A stretch of DNA of 64,000 nucleotides from Heliopora coerulea (taxonomy: Eukaryota > Cnidaria > Anthozoa > Scleralcyonacea > Helioporidae), in contig JASJOG010000242.1 of NCBI GenBank assembly GCA_030142905.1, forward strand, positions 402,905-466,904, in the 5' to 3' direction. Within the stretch, counting starts at the first letter, position 1. Each line of letters begins with the position of its first letter. The notes beneath the pieces were generated by a model, which did no database searches, was not told the DNA's origin, and saw only the letters and a list, made by a program, of their open reading frames with translations. Below, piece by piece: positions 24,101 to 34,666 of the stretch. The position numbers and the translations under genes are program-made.

Positions 24101-27100
24101 GCGGAACAGAGGGACGAAGGAACGAATGAATGAACAGAAGGTCTGACGGAAAGAAAGACGAACGGACTAGTGGACTTCCGAACAAACAGACGAACGTATG
24201 GTTAAACTTTTATTATAACGAAAGAAAGGGCAATTGACCGACGGACTCAACTACTCTGCACAATCATGAAAAAGTGTGTAGTAGTTGCTTTTCCAATCTA
24301 ACAAATCGAATTATTTTACGCACTAAGCAGTTTTATTTGGATAAAACTTAGCTGATATGGTAAAGGTGAAAGAAGATTAACAAGCGAAAGTCCAAGAACT
24401 TAACAGGCATGCAGTAATTGTATTTATACTCAGGTCACCAAAAGGATTTTCAAACAGCCCATACAAAATCGAGCATTCATATCACGAAGATGACTTTACT
24501 ATTGTTTGAAAGTTTTTGAACATAACTTCAACAGTTGAACTTCTCATCCAACCTCTTCGCACTCTAATTTATTGCGTCTGATACATGGAGTGATCAAAGC
24601 TCTAAGTTCGTATGCTAAGTTCACAACTTTTTTGGGTGGAGTCGGAAGATCCATTATCCTAATTTATAGTCAATAAACCTAAGAAATCTGAACATGAAAT
24701 GCTCTCATATCGAAGACCTCTCCAACAGAGTCAACCGTACATTATCAAGGACTTTTGCTCATCAAGTTAGTATTTCGTTCCTCCTATTTTAGCTGTTTAT
24801 AAGCTTTAAACGTTGGTTTTCCTAATACCCACGCAATAAATAGGCTTTATAACAGTGACGTTAACTATGTTCACTAAAGATTTACCGGGCGGAAATCTTA
24901 GATGTAGAATGAAGATGAGAGCCCAGCTCAAAATTCGGAGATGTAATGTCATCATTCAGGAATAGACAGAAACACACGAATAAAGTTTAATAGAAGTTCA
25001 CTGACGTTTCGTTGCCGACGCGCAACATTTTCAAAGTAATTACAGATGGAAATATTAAGATATTTATAATTACAAAAGGTATCACATTAGGATTAAAGCC
25101 AATGAGAATAAGGAAGGTGAAAGATGAGACGAGACAAGTAGAGGAACGAGAGAATTAAAATAAGGCAAGCGGAACGGAAGTGATGTTTTCATTAAGAGAA
25201 GGTTTATGTTTATTGATGAGGAGACTTTCTCTGATAAGTAATTCAAGGGGTGAATTGCAAGAGGAAAGAATAGAGAAGTCATGAAAGGAGATGGAGTGGC
25301 TAGTTTGGGTTGAATGTGTAAGAATGCTAGAACGTGAAGGATGTGAAACTTTCTTGCCAGTCAAAGACGAAATTCCCATGTGTTCTGAAATACGGGACTG
25401 TCCCTAAACGTGTTGTCTATTTCTGCCTCCCTTTTACCGGTGCTCATTCCTTACAAATCCGAACCAAGCTCATCAAACTTGTTTCTTCCTGCTTCCCTGA
25501 AATAGACCTTCGTGTCGTATTAAAACCTGGTAAACGTCTCTCTACTTTCTTCCAGTTCAAAGACCCTATTCCCAAGTTTCTGAAATCGCATGTAGTTTGT
25601 CAATTTAAGTGTCAATGCTGCGCAGTGTTGTATATTCGGCAAACACGCAGTCACCTACACACGCGTATTTCAGAACACATGGGAATTTCGTCTTTGACTG
25701 GCAAGAAAGTTTCACATCCTTCACGTTCTAGCATTCTTACACATTCAACACAAACTAGCCACTCCATCTCCTTTCATGACTTCTCTATTCTTTCCTCTTG
25801 CAATTCACCCCTTGAATTACTTATCAGAGAAAGTCTCCTCATCAATAAACATAAACCTTCTCTTAATGAAAACATCACTTCCGTTCCGCTTGCCTTATTT
25901 TAATTCTCTCGTTCCTCTACTTGTCTCGTCTCATCTTTCACCTCCCTTATTCTCATTGACTTTAATCCTAATGTGATACCTTTTGTAATTATAAATATCT
26001 TAATATTTCCATCTGTAATTACTTTGAAAATGTTGCGCGTCGGCAACGAAACGTCAGTGAACTTCTATTAAACTTTATTCGTGTGTTTCTGTCTATTCCT
26101 GAATGATGACATTACATCTCCGAATTTTGAGCTGGGCTCTCATCTTCATTCGACGTTAACTATGTCTTGAACACTTGCCTTCACCACATAGTTCCACTCT
26201 CAAACAAGGAGTACCGATCCAAGTCTTCGGAACAAAACGAACTGTCTGAGCTTGAAAACTAGGTTCTAATTCTCTCCGTATCACATTCTGCGTGTTGTTA
26301 TTAGTGTTGCCAGGAATAAGCTAAAAGTATGAATGAATATTAAAACCAGAGAACTTTGAAACCTCAACAAGTACACACCAATATCATACTCAAGCGTCTT
26401 CGTTTTCCATGATAGATAATCAACTCGGCTTGAACCTCGTTGCATATCTGCTCATAGAAAACTCCGACTTGTTTAATTGTTAAACAAATACAGTAGTCTA
26501 ACGTTATCTCGAACTCTCCAGGGAAACGAAAAATAGTTGGAGATAACGGGAGTTAACGATAAAGGAGGGTCAACAAAAGGTACATTATTTCATTAAAAAG
26601 AGAGAAATACTACAATCGTATGTTATTCTTGATGGTATCTTTTATTCTGACATAGTGTTAAGTAACATCAAGCTGCGACTATAAGCAGAGACCATCTCAT
26701 ACTATAAGAAGTTCAGTTTAAGTGAACGAACCAAAGTGAAAACAATGTCTACTAACGTTCATTTATTAGCAACGTTTCACTATTTTGAGGTAGATGAACG
26801 ATCTTCAAGCTCAATACTCAGAAAATCATTTCTGAAACCCAGACGGGGATCGAACCCGCAACCTTCTGACGACCGGTAAGACGCTCCAACCATTGAGCTA
26901 CCAAGACTCAGATGGTGAGCCAGGGTGCAAATTCGATATATATATGTGCGACCTAAGCGGAAGCCACTATATATTAATAATGATTGAAGCAGTTTGATGT
27001 TTGAGAAACATGAGAGCTTGGATATATTAAGGTAGATGACCTAAGCGATATATATGATAATTCGATATATATGTGCGACCTAAGTCTTTCTCAAACATTA

Positions 27101-30100
27101 AACTGCTTCAATCATTATCTATATATAGTGGCTTCCTTTTAGGTCGCACATATATATCGAATTTGCCCCCTAGCTCACCATCTGAACCTTGGTAGCTCAA
27201 TGGTTAGAGCGTCTAACCGGTCATCAGAAGGTTGCAGGTTCGATCCCCGTCTGGGGCTCAGAAATCATTTTCTGAGTATCGAGCTTGAAGGTCATTCATC
27301 TACCTCAATATATCCAAGCTCTCATGTTTCTCAAACATTAAACTCTTTCACTATTTTCCTAATTCAACGAGTCATTTTCATTGATTGTTCGAGATAAACC
27401 TGCTAATATGATAGATGAACGTTCGTCAAGCTCTAATCCTCAGAAGAAAAGGTTTCTGAACCCAAGACGGGCATCGAACCCGCCACCTTCTGATGATCGG
27501 TGAGACGCTCTAACCATTGAGTTACCGAGACCCAGATGGCGAGTAAAGGTGAAAGTTAATATAGAATAAAAATGTATGTGTAATCTAAAATATATATCTC
27601 ATAAAGCAGGTTAATTTGTATCAAGTGGAAAGAAAAAGTGTTCGAGATTGCGGGGGATTCGAGATAATCGAGACTGAGATACACAATAGTGAAATACTGA
27701 AAAATATAGATCAAAACCAAAGGAAACCGAAGTGTGTTCGAGATAGCGAGAGGTTCGAGATAACCGAGTTCGTAATAACGGGAGACTACTGTACACCACA
27801 ATACAATCAATGGAAAATAACCTCCTGATTGTTCACAGTGGCATATCGCCATCCACTTCCGTCCACAACACCCAGCAGCTTGTATGACGTCACATATCCC
27901 AGACTTCCTCCAACAGTAGCAACCGCTGATAGAGAAAAAATGCCTGGAAGGTGTATTTCCAGAAATTGGTTTACGTTCAGTTTATTGTCGGGCAAGCACC
28001 AAGCTCGTGGGCTGTACAGTCGACCATATTTTGCAGCGTAATAAGGAGAACGGATGGCGCTGGCTTTGAAGATATCGTCGGGAAATTTCTTTTGGTCTTT
28101 GAGAAGAGCTTGATCACATATAGAACTTGAGAAATATAAGTGAGGTGATATTTTATTGAAAATTTATAATAAAATAACAGACGTCATACGCACGCTCTGA
28201 TTCGTCGAGCCTCATTTTCTCTCAGAGTACAGAGACACTCTGACGTCATTTTCATTTCGTATTAGACTACAGAGACATTGATGATGTCACGAAAATTCGG
28301 AAAAAAATGAGCACTGTGATAGAAACATGAATGACGCCATTTCAACCGGAAAAATACCAGAAAACACTCGGCTACGTCTCGTCTTTTCACCAGGGATTTT
28401 CAATTTGAAATTATCTCATTCATGTTTCTATCATAGCACAGAGATACTCAAACAATTTTCTATATGTTAATTCAAATTTGGATATCACATAAGGACAAAA
28501 GAGAACGGTGAGAAATCACAACTTCCATTTAAATGTTACAGAGCCACAGGTTCTTTCAGGGTTGAAGCTAAATGATGATCAAGTACTGCTTATTTTAACC
28601 TTTTCCAGGCTATTTTTTCTCGCATTTTTGAACTAGTCGCCATCTTTGCCCAGCCTCTGACAAATAGTACTGGTAACGAGGTTGTCACTTAACTTCTTAC
28701 CACCGTTACATCCGCTATACTCAGTTGGGAGTTACTGAAAGCTAGTGCCAGTACTTTCCTGCCACGATACACCATCCTATCCCTTATTTCTGGCTACATC
28801 TATAGTTTACGTTAATACTCACATTTCACGCCGACATCGTTACTGTGGTATCGACAAGAATCCTTTTTCCATTTTCCATGTTTGCATAAAACCAAAGACT
28901 TCTCGTCTCCATTGCACCGCAAATCGCGGAGCCAAATTGTGCCAGTAGCTTCGTCAAAAGAAGAAAACGAATGATCTAGGACATTGTAAAAACCCAGTTC
29001 TCGACAGGCCACTCTGGCATCTTCTCTGCTCCAGCCAGCGTTACACAATGTTCCCCAGATCCTTTTATGAATAACTTCCACTCGTCCTTCAAGAGGAATG
29101 TCTGATGCAACAATACGAATGAAGGTTTGACCTAGAAATGACAAATAAAACAGATTGAAACAGAAGAATAATATTTTATCAAAAGAATTTTACTGCTGTA
29201 TGATTTGCTCCATTTACCCAAAGATAATAGCTCAACAGTAAAGTTAAATGGGTTTAAACAAAGTAAACAATATTTTTACCAAAAACGTCTACTACTAGGT
29301 GAACACGAAAGTTAAAAGGGTTTTAAACAAAGTCAATTATATTATTACCAAAAAAGCCTACAACTAATACATGAGATAATCCACTCTCTCGGAAATATTT
29401 CTTCTTTTCTAGTTCACAAATGCACCAATTTGGTGAAATCTACTGTATCATAGCCACCACTGAACAAACGATTCTCGTCCTTTGTCTGTTAATCATTTAG
29501 TTTCCTGGTTGCTTGTTTACTGATGATTCTTCAATTCATCCAGAATTAAAATATCCTGATTTTGCCAATAGTTTGGTTATGCCTTTTAGCTGTAAATCAG
29601 ATGAGTTGAAATTTACCTTCGAATAATTCAAAACCTTGTTGGAAACTGCTTTTGTTTCACAGGTTTTTACTTTGAAATTGGTTCCGGCTCCCACTGCGAT
29701 GTTATGGCTTGTCGGTGCCAAAGATTTCAATTCTGGCTTGTTGTATAACAATCCTCAGTGTTTACAATCGATCATCAAAATGGTGATATAACAAAATTAC
29801 TTACACGTTACTTTGACATAATTTTCACTTGAACAAACAGCTCCAGCGTCTACGGTTTGCGGACACAAACTCAAAGAACTTTCATTCCCAGTACACATAA
29901 ATAACCTTACTTCAGGTATATCTCCCATTGAATTATCTCTAACTCCAATAGAACGACCTCTCCAGTTCTCGGCACTCGTCCCAGGATACCCCAACTGCTG
30001 ACAAGCGGTATCCGCGTCTCCAAAGGACCATTTTGGATCACAAAAAGAGTTGCCATTCAACAATATTTGTCCTTCGTACGGAAGATTCGAGCCTACCAAT

Positions 30101-33100
30101 CGTGCACCAGTAAGGTTCATCCGACCTTGGATGTAGTAAATACAAAAGAAATGAATTTAAAGCCCCGTAACATAACAGTTGTTTATATAAAATAATGCAT
30201 ACTCCGAAAAATATTGACATCTTGAAACTGAAGATTTGGATTAATAACAAGATGAGACTATCATCAAATTGTAATATTTCGACTTTATTTCAAAGTCATT
30301 ATCATACAATAAACACATTAACAATTAACTAAATAGCGTCGTCATATGTAAATACGGCCAGAAATAAGAGTTCTACTTTCGGTAGACTAGTTGAACTTAA
30401 ATGTTGCTGTAATACATCGCACACAAGGAGTGTTTGATTTGATTTTCAAACATCAAGAATTCTGTCGAAAAACAAGGTGAATTAATTTAGTAAACATTTA
30501 TCAATCAATGCCTCTCTAAATACAAGGCTAGGGTGCAGTTTAACGGACGCACCTGGATGCTGACCAGTATTGCTGGCTCAGTAGTCGAGTAAAGTGAGAT
30601 TTGACGGGAAAATTTTGACAGACATAACTCAAGGAAAAATGGGTTTAATAATATTATAACAACATGCATTTAGTTAGGGTTAGCGTTAGGAATAAGGTTA
30701 GTATTGATTATAGTTTCGTTATCTTTTGTAAACTGAATGATATCTTTACACACTAAGGACATTTCACGTTTGACTGTAGTCACGGCTGCATTTAAATTTC
30801 CCGCGGAAAATGCATAACATTTGTTATGGAGCCGACTGCAAAGGTCAGCGGCCAGGTGCATCCGCTAAACTGCACTCGTACCGAACAGAAATAAACATCT
30901 TACCTAAAACACTTGTCCCATAAACTTGAACTTCGCACAAATTCAATATTTTGTTACTTCCGGGAATTACTATGGTAACGTATCGTCCAGTCACAGGCGG
31001 CCTGCAGATAACTACGTCATCAGAATGTGTAAGACTGTGTTTTAGTTCCCCGCATCTGTTAATGGTTGCTCCATCATGGACGGGACTTTCTGTAACTCGG
31101 ATTTTAAAGCCACACTGTCGTCGACTGCTCCTGTTGTAGATCTTCACATGCGTGACACGCACTCTCTGCTGAAGGTCAACACGCCACCAGGGATCTGTTT
31201 GTACTTGGGTGCGGGCACAGGAACTATAATCCTTGTAAACGTTACCATCCACAACTAGTGAAGCAAATTGCCGGAACTGGTTGGTCGACTGAGATACTGG
31301 TTTCTCCAGAGCAAAATTTTCTGAAAAAGGACATTAAAAATCCAATTCATTATCCCCAGAAAACATTTATTCACACTTTTCGTGGGTAGCACTTGCATTC
31401 GTCTACTTTTCAAGAAACTCAATCAAGGGAATTTAACGAAACAACAAAAGCAAATTATTAAATTTGTTTTTTGATTAGTGGAAAGTCATTTTGGAAGGCA
31501 AGACAATGAGAACAGATATGTTTTTCCAAGTCAACGGCGGAGGTGAAAAGCTTAGCTCCACGCGTTGCTATTAAAAGTTTCAAGATAATGAACTTTAGCA
31601 TTGCCTAATAGTGTGCATAAACAAATTTACCACGTTTCGAAACACAGACCACCTTAAACGCAGGGTCAACTGCACATTTACCCAACAGCTGTTTCATCCT
31701 TTCCAAAATCCTGGTGGATTGTCGAAATCATCCAAAATTCCCGATTACATGTCTGTCCATGATTATTACCATAATTTAGGTGACGAACTAAACCATGACT
31801 CAAATACTGGACACAAATTTGTTATGTTAATTCACACGACAAATCTTGACTGTTTTACCGGACAATAAACATGCTTCAAAGTGTTTTTCCGGATGTGCAC
31901 TACCCAATATGTTGGTCAGGGAACATTTACAAAGTACAATTGTGGTGTACAGTTGTTCGTCCTGATTCATCCAGGGGCGTACCCAGACGTCAGGGTATTT
32001 GTAGACATGAATGACCCGAAAGGGCCCACCGAAGGTTTGACCTCCTGTGGGGTGTCCGGAGAACTTCTCTCACAAAGTTTGGAAAAATAAGGATTATGGA
32101 ATAAATTACTCAAAGGGAAACCGCTGGATTTGATCATTGCACTCACTGGACTGAGTCTGGTTTACCAATGGAACATTGGATTAACACTTACTAGACGAGG
32201 TAAGACTTCTATTATTTTACTCTGGTTAACTCCAAACGATTTTACTCGTCAACAGGAGAGCTCCCGACGGAAAAGACTTACAAAGAATTTTAAGCTTCGG
32301 GTAACTTTTTTGTTTTTCGTTTCGTTTTGTTTATGTCAATTTTGTCTTTGCTTTATATCTTTCCAAAGAAAATTTGCAGGAGTGGGCCTGGGTGCGCGAC
32401 TGGTATTCCATTAACTGACTTAAGCCCTACGGATGGATTGCTACATCAGTGAGCGAATCAAACGCAGGAATATTGCCTTTGAGACTACATTACATACCCC
32501 TGGACGAACAATCATATACAACAATTGTAACGTGTATATGGGTTCTTAGAACTGGAAATTTTTGTGTTGAATACTATTATAAATAAATTCTTTGGTCTTT
32601 GAAATTAAATCCAAAGCCATAAATTATTAGAAGCCTACTTCAATTGTGTACTTACCTGAAGAAGGAGCTCTCCACTGACCACATCTGTATTTCACCACCA
32701 GATATTTAGATTCACCACGACAAGGATCACGGCCATCCACCAGGGAATTATTAACTTTCAGTCTTTGGCTTGAAGAGCGCCCGTTTATTTTATCAAAAAT
32801 ATAGCAATAGGCAGAAAAAGTGCAATTTCTCCTAGGCTTTTGCCGACAACCATCTTGACCCTCAACACGCCCATAAATCGCTTCGATCATTCGGATTGTA
32901 CCACTTGAACATGTGATGTTGATCGAGCTGTCTTCACATATAATTTCTTTTTGAACTATAAATGCAAAATAATTGCAATGTGACTACTTGCTGGATGGGA
33001 TTGTGTGACATGATTGTAACCTATACAGAATTATCTTTTATTATAATTACTCATCCTAATAAATTACATTCATTTTATATTTATTTTAATTATATTTCGT

Positions 33101-34666
33101 TTTATCTCACTTCACATATGATTTTCATTTTAACACTGACATTCATTTTATCTTAATTTCACTTAACTCTGCAACTTATTCTATTATCTTGTTTTTACCT
33201 TCTTTTCAGTTTATTTTATTTCCATTTTTTACATTAATGTAATTTCAAATTAAGTCTTCTCTTTATCTTTACTTTTACTTTTAGGACAAATTTCCGAAAC
33301 TTTTGGACAATCGATCAAGCTAATTACTGAGCAAACATTTTTTGTTGCTAGATTCGTTGGCATTTTTTCGACGAAAACTATCCTCCCACCCACTCACAAA
33401 GAGTCTCTACCTGCTTCTTCATCTAGCTGCGTTACTTACGAATTTAAATGCGAATGTGGATCTCGCTATGTGGGTAGAACTAATCAGAGACTGGGTGATA
33501 GGATCAAACAACATGTTTCTAGCGTCATTAGAAATAAAACTCAGCCATCACGTCAACAACCAGGACGACTATGCCGTTCCAGTCAATTCATCAGTTGCGA
33601 TTCAGCTATTGGCAAACATCTTTTGTCCAACAAATCTTGCGCCGAAAACTACTCAGACGATAATTTTAGAATCCTTTACAAATACCGTTCCGCCTTTCAA
33701 TTGAAGGTGATGGAAGCCATTCACATAAAACTTAATGATCCTGATCTGTGCCGGCAAAAGGAATTTGTTTTCCAACTATCCCTATTTTGACCCTCCCACG
33801 TACTGTTGGGTCGATGTCATCAGTTTTCTTTAGACTATATAAGCAGGTGATATGTTTCTTTAGTTAGCAAACGTATAGCACTTGACAAGTGGTCTGCCAA
33901 AATGCATCGTGCTTTTTTTTAATTCTTTAGGCTTATTCTTTACTGTGTTTTTTATTTTAGTTTAATTTACTTTCATTTCAATTTCATTTTATCTTAGTTT
34001 TTTATTTCTTTTATTTGCACTGTAATGTATTGGGTTGTTTTTACTGTATTGTACTGTGTACTTTATGGTTAATTTATGAATTTTCTTATGTAATGCGGGA
34101 TTGTGAGATGCCGACCATGTCACGTCTTCCAAATTCACGAAAGCTAGCTCCATAATCTTTGAAAATCTGGTGTCTTCGTCATCAAGTTCATTATCACAAC
34201 GGCTTCATACAGAATGTTGTAGAATAGTACTATTTGATTTGAATGATAAACAACGTAGTTATCGAGGTTGAGGTAACTGAACTACTTAGTTAATTATCAT
34301 AGAGGCTTCATACAGAATGTTTTAGTATAGTACTATTTGATTTGAATAACCAACGTAGTAATCGAGATTGAGGTAACTGACCGACTTAGTTCATTACTAG
34401 AAATAGTTTTCAATTGTTCTGTTTCAAGTCCTGTCGTAAGCCTTCGTGTTTCAATGGGCTGATCAGCTGTAAGTGTGAGTCCTGAAGTGAAACTAGGTCG
34501 GTATGGTAGAAAACACGAAGGAAGAGAGAATTGTAAACAAATCGGAACCATTCACAAAGTGTTTAGCTATCGCCTTAAACGTCTTACCTTCACTTGATGT
34601 ACAAGAGTAAATCCAAATGATAAATCCCAAAGTAAGCAGCAAATTGTAACCAGAATTACCCATCAT
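17903..34666 (-). CDS. Gene 1: multi-lectin/SRCR receptor with ITAM-like tail (probably impaired)
   Basis: This is the middle paralogue. Exons in order are signal peptide (34588-34666), SUEL (32656-32955), F-type lectin (30904-31320), SRCR (29805-30125), SRCR (28823-29131), F5/8C first part (27822-28126), F5/8C second part (26179-26320), FN3 (23469-23762), a broken second FN3 (21660-22105) and the TM/tail exon (17903-18192). Damage is visible at two points. The acceptor of the first F5/8C exon reads AA instead of AG, and the extra FN3 exon carries an insertion. A 1.28 kb Penelope insertion also sits 27 bp beyond the F5/8C donor. Skipping both F5/8C exons would create TAA at the junction (T plus AA), so a full-length receptor needs a cryptic acceptor. 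The FN3-to-TM junction remains in phase 1. Confidence 0.65.
18193..20554. other. Intron of gene 1 lacking the extra exons of gene 2
   Basis: It holds a TTAA-type miniature element (about 18347-18428), a SINE-head foldback (18634-18745) and the empty site of the hAT element found in gene 2 (TCAATACA at about 18954). The FN3 and RPTP-like exons present in gene 2 at 46.2-47.9 kb are absent here. Nothing coding is supported. Confidence 0.5.
18634..18745. repeat. Foldback made of two SINE heads
   Basis: GACGAACGATCGTCAAGCCC and the following TATCCTCAGAAAAACAATTT are mirrored at the right by the reverse complement, ending GATCGTTCATCTATC. The sequence equals the non-tRNA end of the tRNA-derived SINEs at 27412 and 51256, so it appears to be two truncated copies head to head. 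Confidence 0.55.
20575..21177. repeat. 60-bp minisatellite, about 10 units
   Basis: Tandem units of 60 bp contain TCAGTTGTTCAGTCACTTAG and TCATTCAGTAAGTCAGT with few changes. They translate on the plus strand into a long Ser/Gln/Val repeat, which is a by-product. The same repeat follows each FN3 exon of the family: one unit at about 23157-23216 and about six at 48620-48980. Confidence 0.85.
21178..21405 (-). pseudogene. Captured coding fragment inside the minisatellite
   Basis: About 230 bp interrupts the minisatellite. On the minus strand it has an ATG in strong context (AGGATGGCGGCC) and 74 open codons starting MAAVGEICNSSDPSKKIG, with KGLFIAKDTEIDHFDAQLGE and KIRFISDNAVP later. The frame then runs into repeat-derived residues and stops. 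The sister positions at 23.2 and 48.98 kb lack it. It looks like the N-terminus of an unrelated cellular gene; I do not recognise which. Confidence 0.4.
21660..22105 (-). pseudogene. Gene 1 duplicate FN3 exon, broken by a ~152-bp insertion
   Basis: Both ends match the intact FN3 exon at 23469-23762: IEIPRCYPPNITV upstream, then LFVPKTRTYHYKYSVSLS through LGECFGVGYSSNFTTKEDG to a GTGAGT donor. Between them (about 21922-22074) lies foreign sequence beginning GTGTGTAGTATTG and ending GATATTACAC. The extra length (446 versus 294 bases) is not a multiple of three. Removing it as a GT-AG intron would leave the exon one base short, so the reading frame is broken either way. Confidence 0.7.
22310..22372. 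repeat. ATGG/ATGA short tandem repeat
   Basis: Runs of GATGGATGGATGAATG-type tetranucleotides; noncoding intron sequence. Confidence 0.8.
22497..22835 (-). pseudogene. Truncated F5/8C 3' end fused to a TIR-element fragment
   Basis: On the minus strand, WIGVPCLRVELCGEG followed by GCAAGT repeats the end of the F5/8C second exon. It is joined abruptly, near 22543, to the right-hand part of the intronic TIR element (compare 3176-3475). This marks a duplicated and rearranged F5/8C-FN3 block inside gene 1. Confidence 0.6.
23469..23762 (-). CDS. Gene 1 FN3 exon (intact)
   Basis: This 294-base phase 1-1 exon encodes a fibronectin type III domain: PRCYPPNITVSRVTSTSA, RIDWSRLFVPKTGTYHYKYS, INNLRPYRQYNFTVTAVDLG and YSSNLTIKEDG. 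The hydrophobic NFTVTAVD strand and the W are in FN3 positions. The acceptor is TATAG and the donor GTAAGT. Its phases allow direct splicing to the TM exon. Confidence 0.85.
23865..24190. repeat. Degenerate GGACGGACAGAG repeat tract
   Basis: Purine-rich 4- and 12-base repeats (GGACGGACAGAGGGACGGAC) decaying rightwards. The paralogous tract lies at about 49590-49900 in gene 2. Confidence 0.75.
24871..26151 (+). mobile_element. Penelope-like element with inverted arms and a 14-bp target duplication
   Basis: The insertion is bounded by GACGTTAACTATGT on both sides (24857-24870 and 26152-26165); gene 2 has this only once, at about 50567. Inside, a left arm (24907-25387) and a right arm (25670-26151) are near-perfect inverted copies of about 480 bp around unique sequence. 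The plus frame at about 25391-25903 reads VVYFCLPFTGAHSLQIRTKL, VVLKPGKRLSTFFQFKDPIP, VVCQFKCQCCAVLYIRQTRS and HLHTRISEH: the end of a Penelope-type reverse transcriptase and a GIY-YIG endonuclease. The element is heavily 5'-truncated. The typical tail GGCAACGAAACGTC lies near 26041. Confidence 0.8.
26179..26320 (-). CDS. Gene 1 F5/8 type C domain, second part
   Basis: This 142-base exon is phase 0 at its start and phase 1 at its end. It reads LIPGNTNNNTQNVIRREL, then QAQTVRFVPKTWIGTPCL and RVELCGEG, the C-terminal strand pattern of a discoidin domain. The donor is GCAAGT, a GC-AG intron that gene 2 shares. The Penelope insertion begins 27 bp beyond this boundary. Confidence 0.72.
26788..27306. 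repeat. Inverted pair of tRNA-derived SINEs (large palindrome)
   Basis: The left copy is minus and the right copy plus (tRNA-like part 27185-27262). The right copy shows an A box (TAGCTCAATGGTTAGAGC) and a B box (GGTTCGATCCC). Both copies share an ATATATATGTGCGACC-type segment near the centre. The whole region can fold back on itself. Confidence 0.7.
27412..27546 (-). mobile_element. tRNA-derived SINE, unit B copy
   Basis: Same family and position as 1-137 and 51256-51387, in the first F5/8C intron. A and B boxes lie on the minus strand. It marks the repeat period of the array. Confidence 0.65.
27822..28126 (-). CDS. Gene 1 F5/8C first part, acceptor lost
   Basis: The 305-base exon is open (SICDQALLKDQKKFPDD, AAKYGRLYSPRAWCLPDNKL, AVATVGGSLGYVTSYKL) and ends at GAG|GTTATT. 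In genes 0 and 2 the acceptor is NCAG|GTTC; here it is TCAA|GTTC. Using the only nearby AG (AAG|TTC) shifts the frame by one base and leads to a stop after about 45 codons. A cryptic acceptor at CAAG|CTC, 17 bases inside, would keep the frame but lose the split Cys. Confidence 0.6.
28823..29131 (-). CDS. Gene 1 SRCR domain 2
   Basis: This 309-base phase 1-1 exon has IWGTLCNAGWS, ARVACRELGF, GTIWLRDLRCNGDEKSLVLC and GVKC: a full six-Cys SRCR domain with the last Cys split across the donor (GTGAGT). Confidence 0.88.
29536..29751 (-). pseudogene. Ig-like relic exon (gene 1)
   Basis: Counterpart of 2131-2346. It keeps PELKSLAPTSHNIAV, GAGTNFKVKTC and VLNYSK and ends in a stop. A Cys is present at the Ig B-strand position, but no second half is seen. 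Confidence 0.35.
29805..30125 (-). CDS. Gene 1 SRCR domain 1 (divergent)
   Basis: This 321-base phase 1-1 exon has GRMNLTGARLVGSNLPYEG, CDPKWSFGDADTACQQLGYP, FMCTGNESSLSLC and VKVTC. It is closer to gene 2 than to gene 0 (WSFGD and PQTVDAG versus WSIKN and EKTVDAG). Confidence 0.78.
30533..30876. mobile_element. Intronic TIR miniature element, unit B copy
   Basis: Same element and position as 3131-3476. The ends GTGCAGTTTAACGGACGCAC and GGTGCATCCGCTAAACTGCAC are inverted. An open frame inside it (30670-30861) is not preserved in unit A and is taken as chance. Confidence 0.6.
30904..31320 (-). CDS. Gene 1 F-type lectin domain
   Basis: This phase 1-1 exon encodes 139 residues, two fewer than genes 0 and 2. 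It has ENFALEKPVSQSTNQFRQF, DPWWRVDLQQRVRVTHVKI, CGFKIRVTES, RCGELKH and LCEVQVYG. The two missing residues fall in the loop after YNR (SSRRQC instead of NGERLC), where F-type lectins bind fucose. Confidence 0.84.
32656..32955 (-). CDS. Gene 1 SUEL lectin domain
   Basis: This 300-base phase 1-1 exon carries IRMIEAIYGRVEGQDGC, NCTFSAYCYIFDKINGRSSS, GRDPCRGESKYLVVKYRC and a GTAAGT donor. YGR, DPC and KYL are all kept; the CxGKxxC pair is absent as in the other copies. Confidence 0.82.
33284..33930 (+). mobile_element. Penelope-like fragment with GIY-YIG endonuclease (Neptune-like)
   Basis: A plus frame at about 33352-33790 reads VGIFSTKTILPPTHKESLPA, CVTYEFKCECGSRYVGRTNQ and RLGDRIKQHV, and ends in LKVMEAIHIKLNDPDLC. 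The CxC before RYVGRT and the RLxxRIxxH pattern are those of the GIY-YIG domain of Penelope-like elements, of a different lineage from the 24.9 kb element. It lies in the first intron of gene 1, where genes 0 and 2 keep the decayed SUEL exon. No reverse transcriptase remains. Confidence 0.72.
34588..34666 (-). CDS. Gene 1 exon 1: signal peptide
   Basis: MMGNSGYNLLLTFGFIIWIY followed by SCTSSEG, phase 1 GTAAGA donor. A TGA two codons before the first ATG fixes the start at the MM pair and guides the choice in genes 0 and 2. Confidence 0.72.

Larger units (their letters stand above)
26488..27793. mobile_element. Pogo/Tigger-like termini enclosing SINE copies
   Basis: The left end CAGTAGTCTAACGTTATCTC after TA is mirrored by a right end reading CGTAATAACGGGAGACTACTG before TA-rich sequence. 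These are pogo-type inverted termini. Repeated motifs of the GAGATAACGGGAG type follow each end. The interior has been invaded by tRNA-type SINEs. Gene 2 has the same pair at about 50908-51603 and gene 0 the right end at about 330-383. No transposase is seen. Confidence 0.5.

Noticed and set aside
25082..25379. Minus-strand frames over the left Penelope arm
   Set aside because: They repeat the frame of the right arm because the arms are inverted copies; not separate genes.
27185..27262. Functional tRNA gene
   Set aside because: A and B boxes are present, but the acceptor stem does not pair and the flanks match SINE tails repeated across the window.
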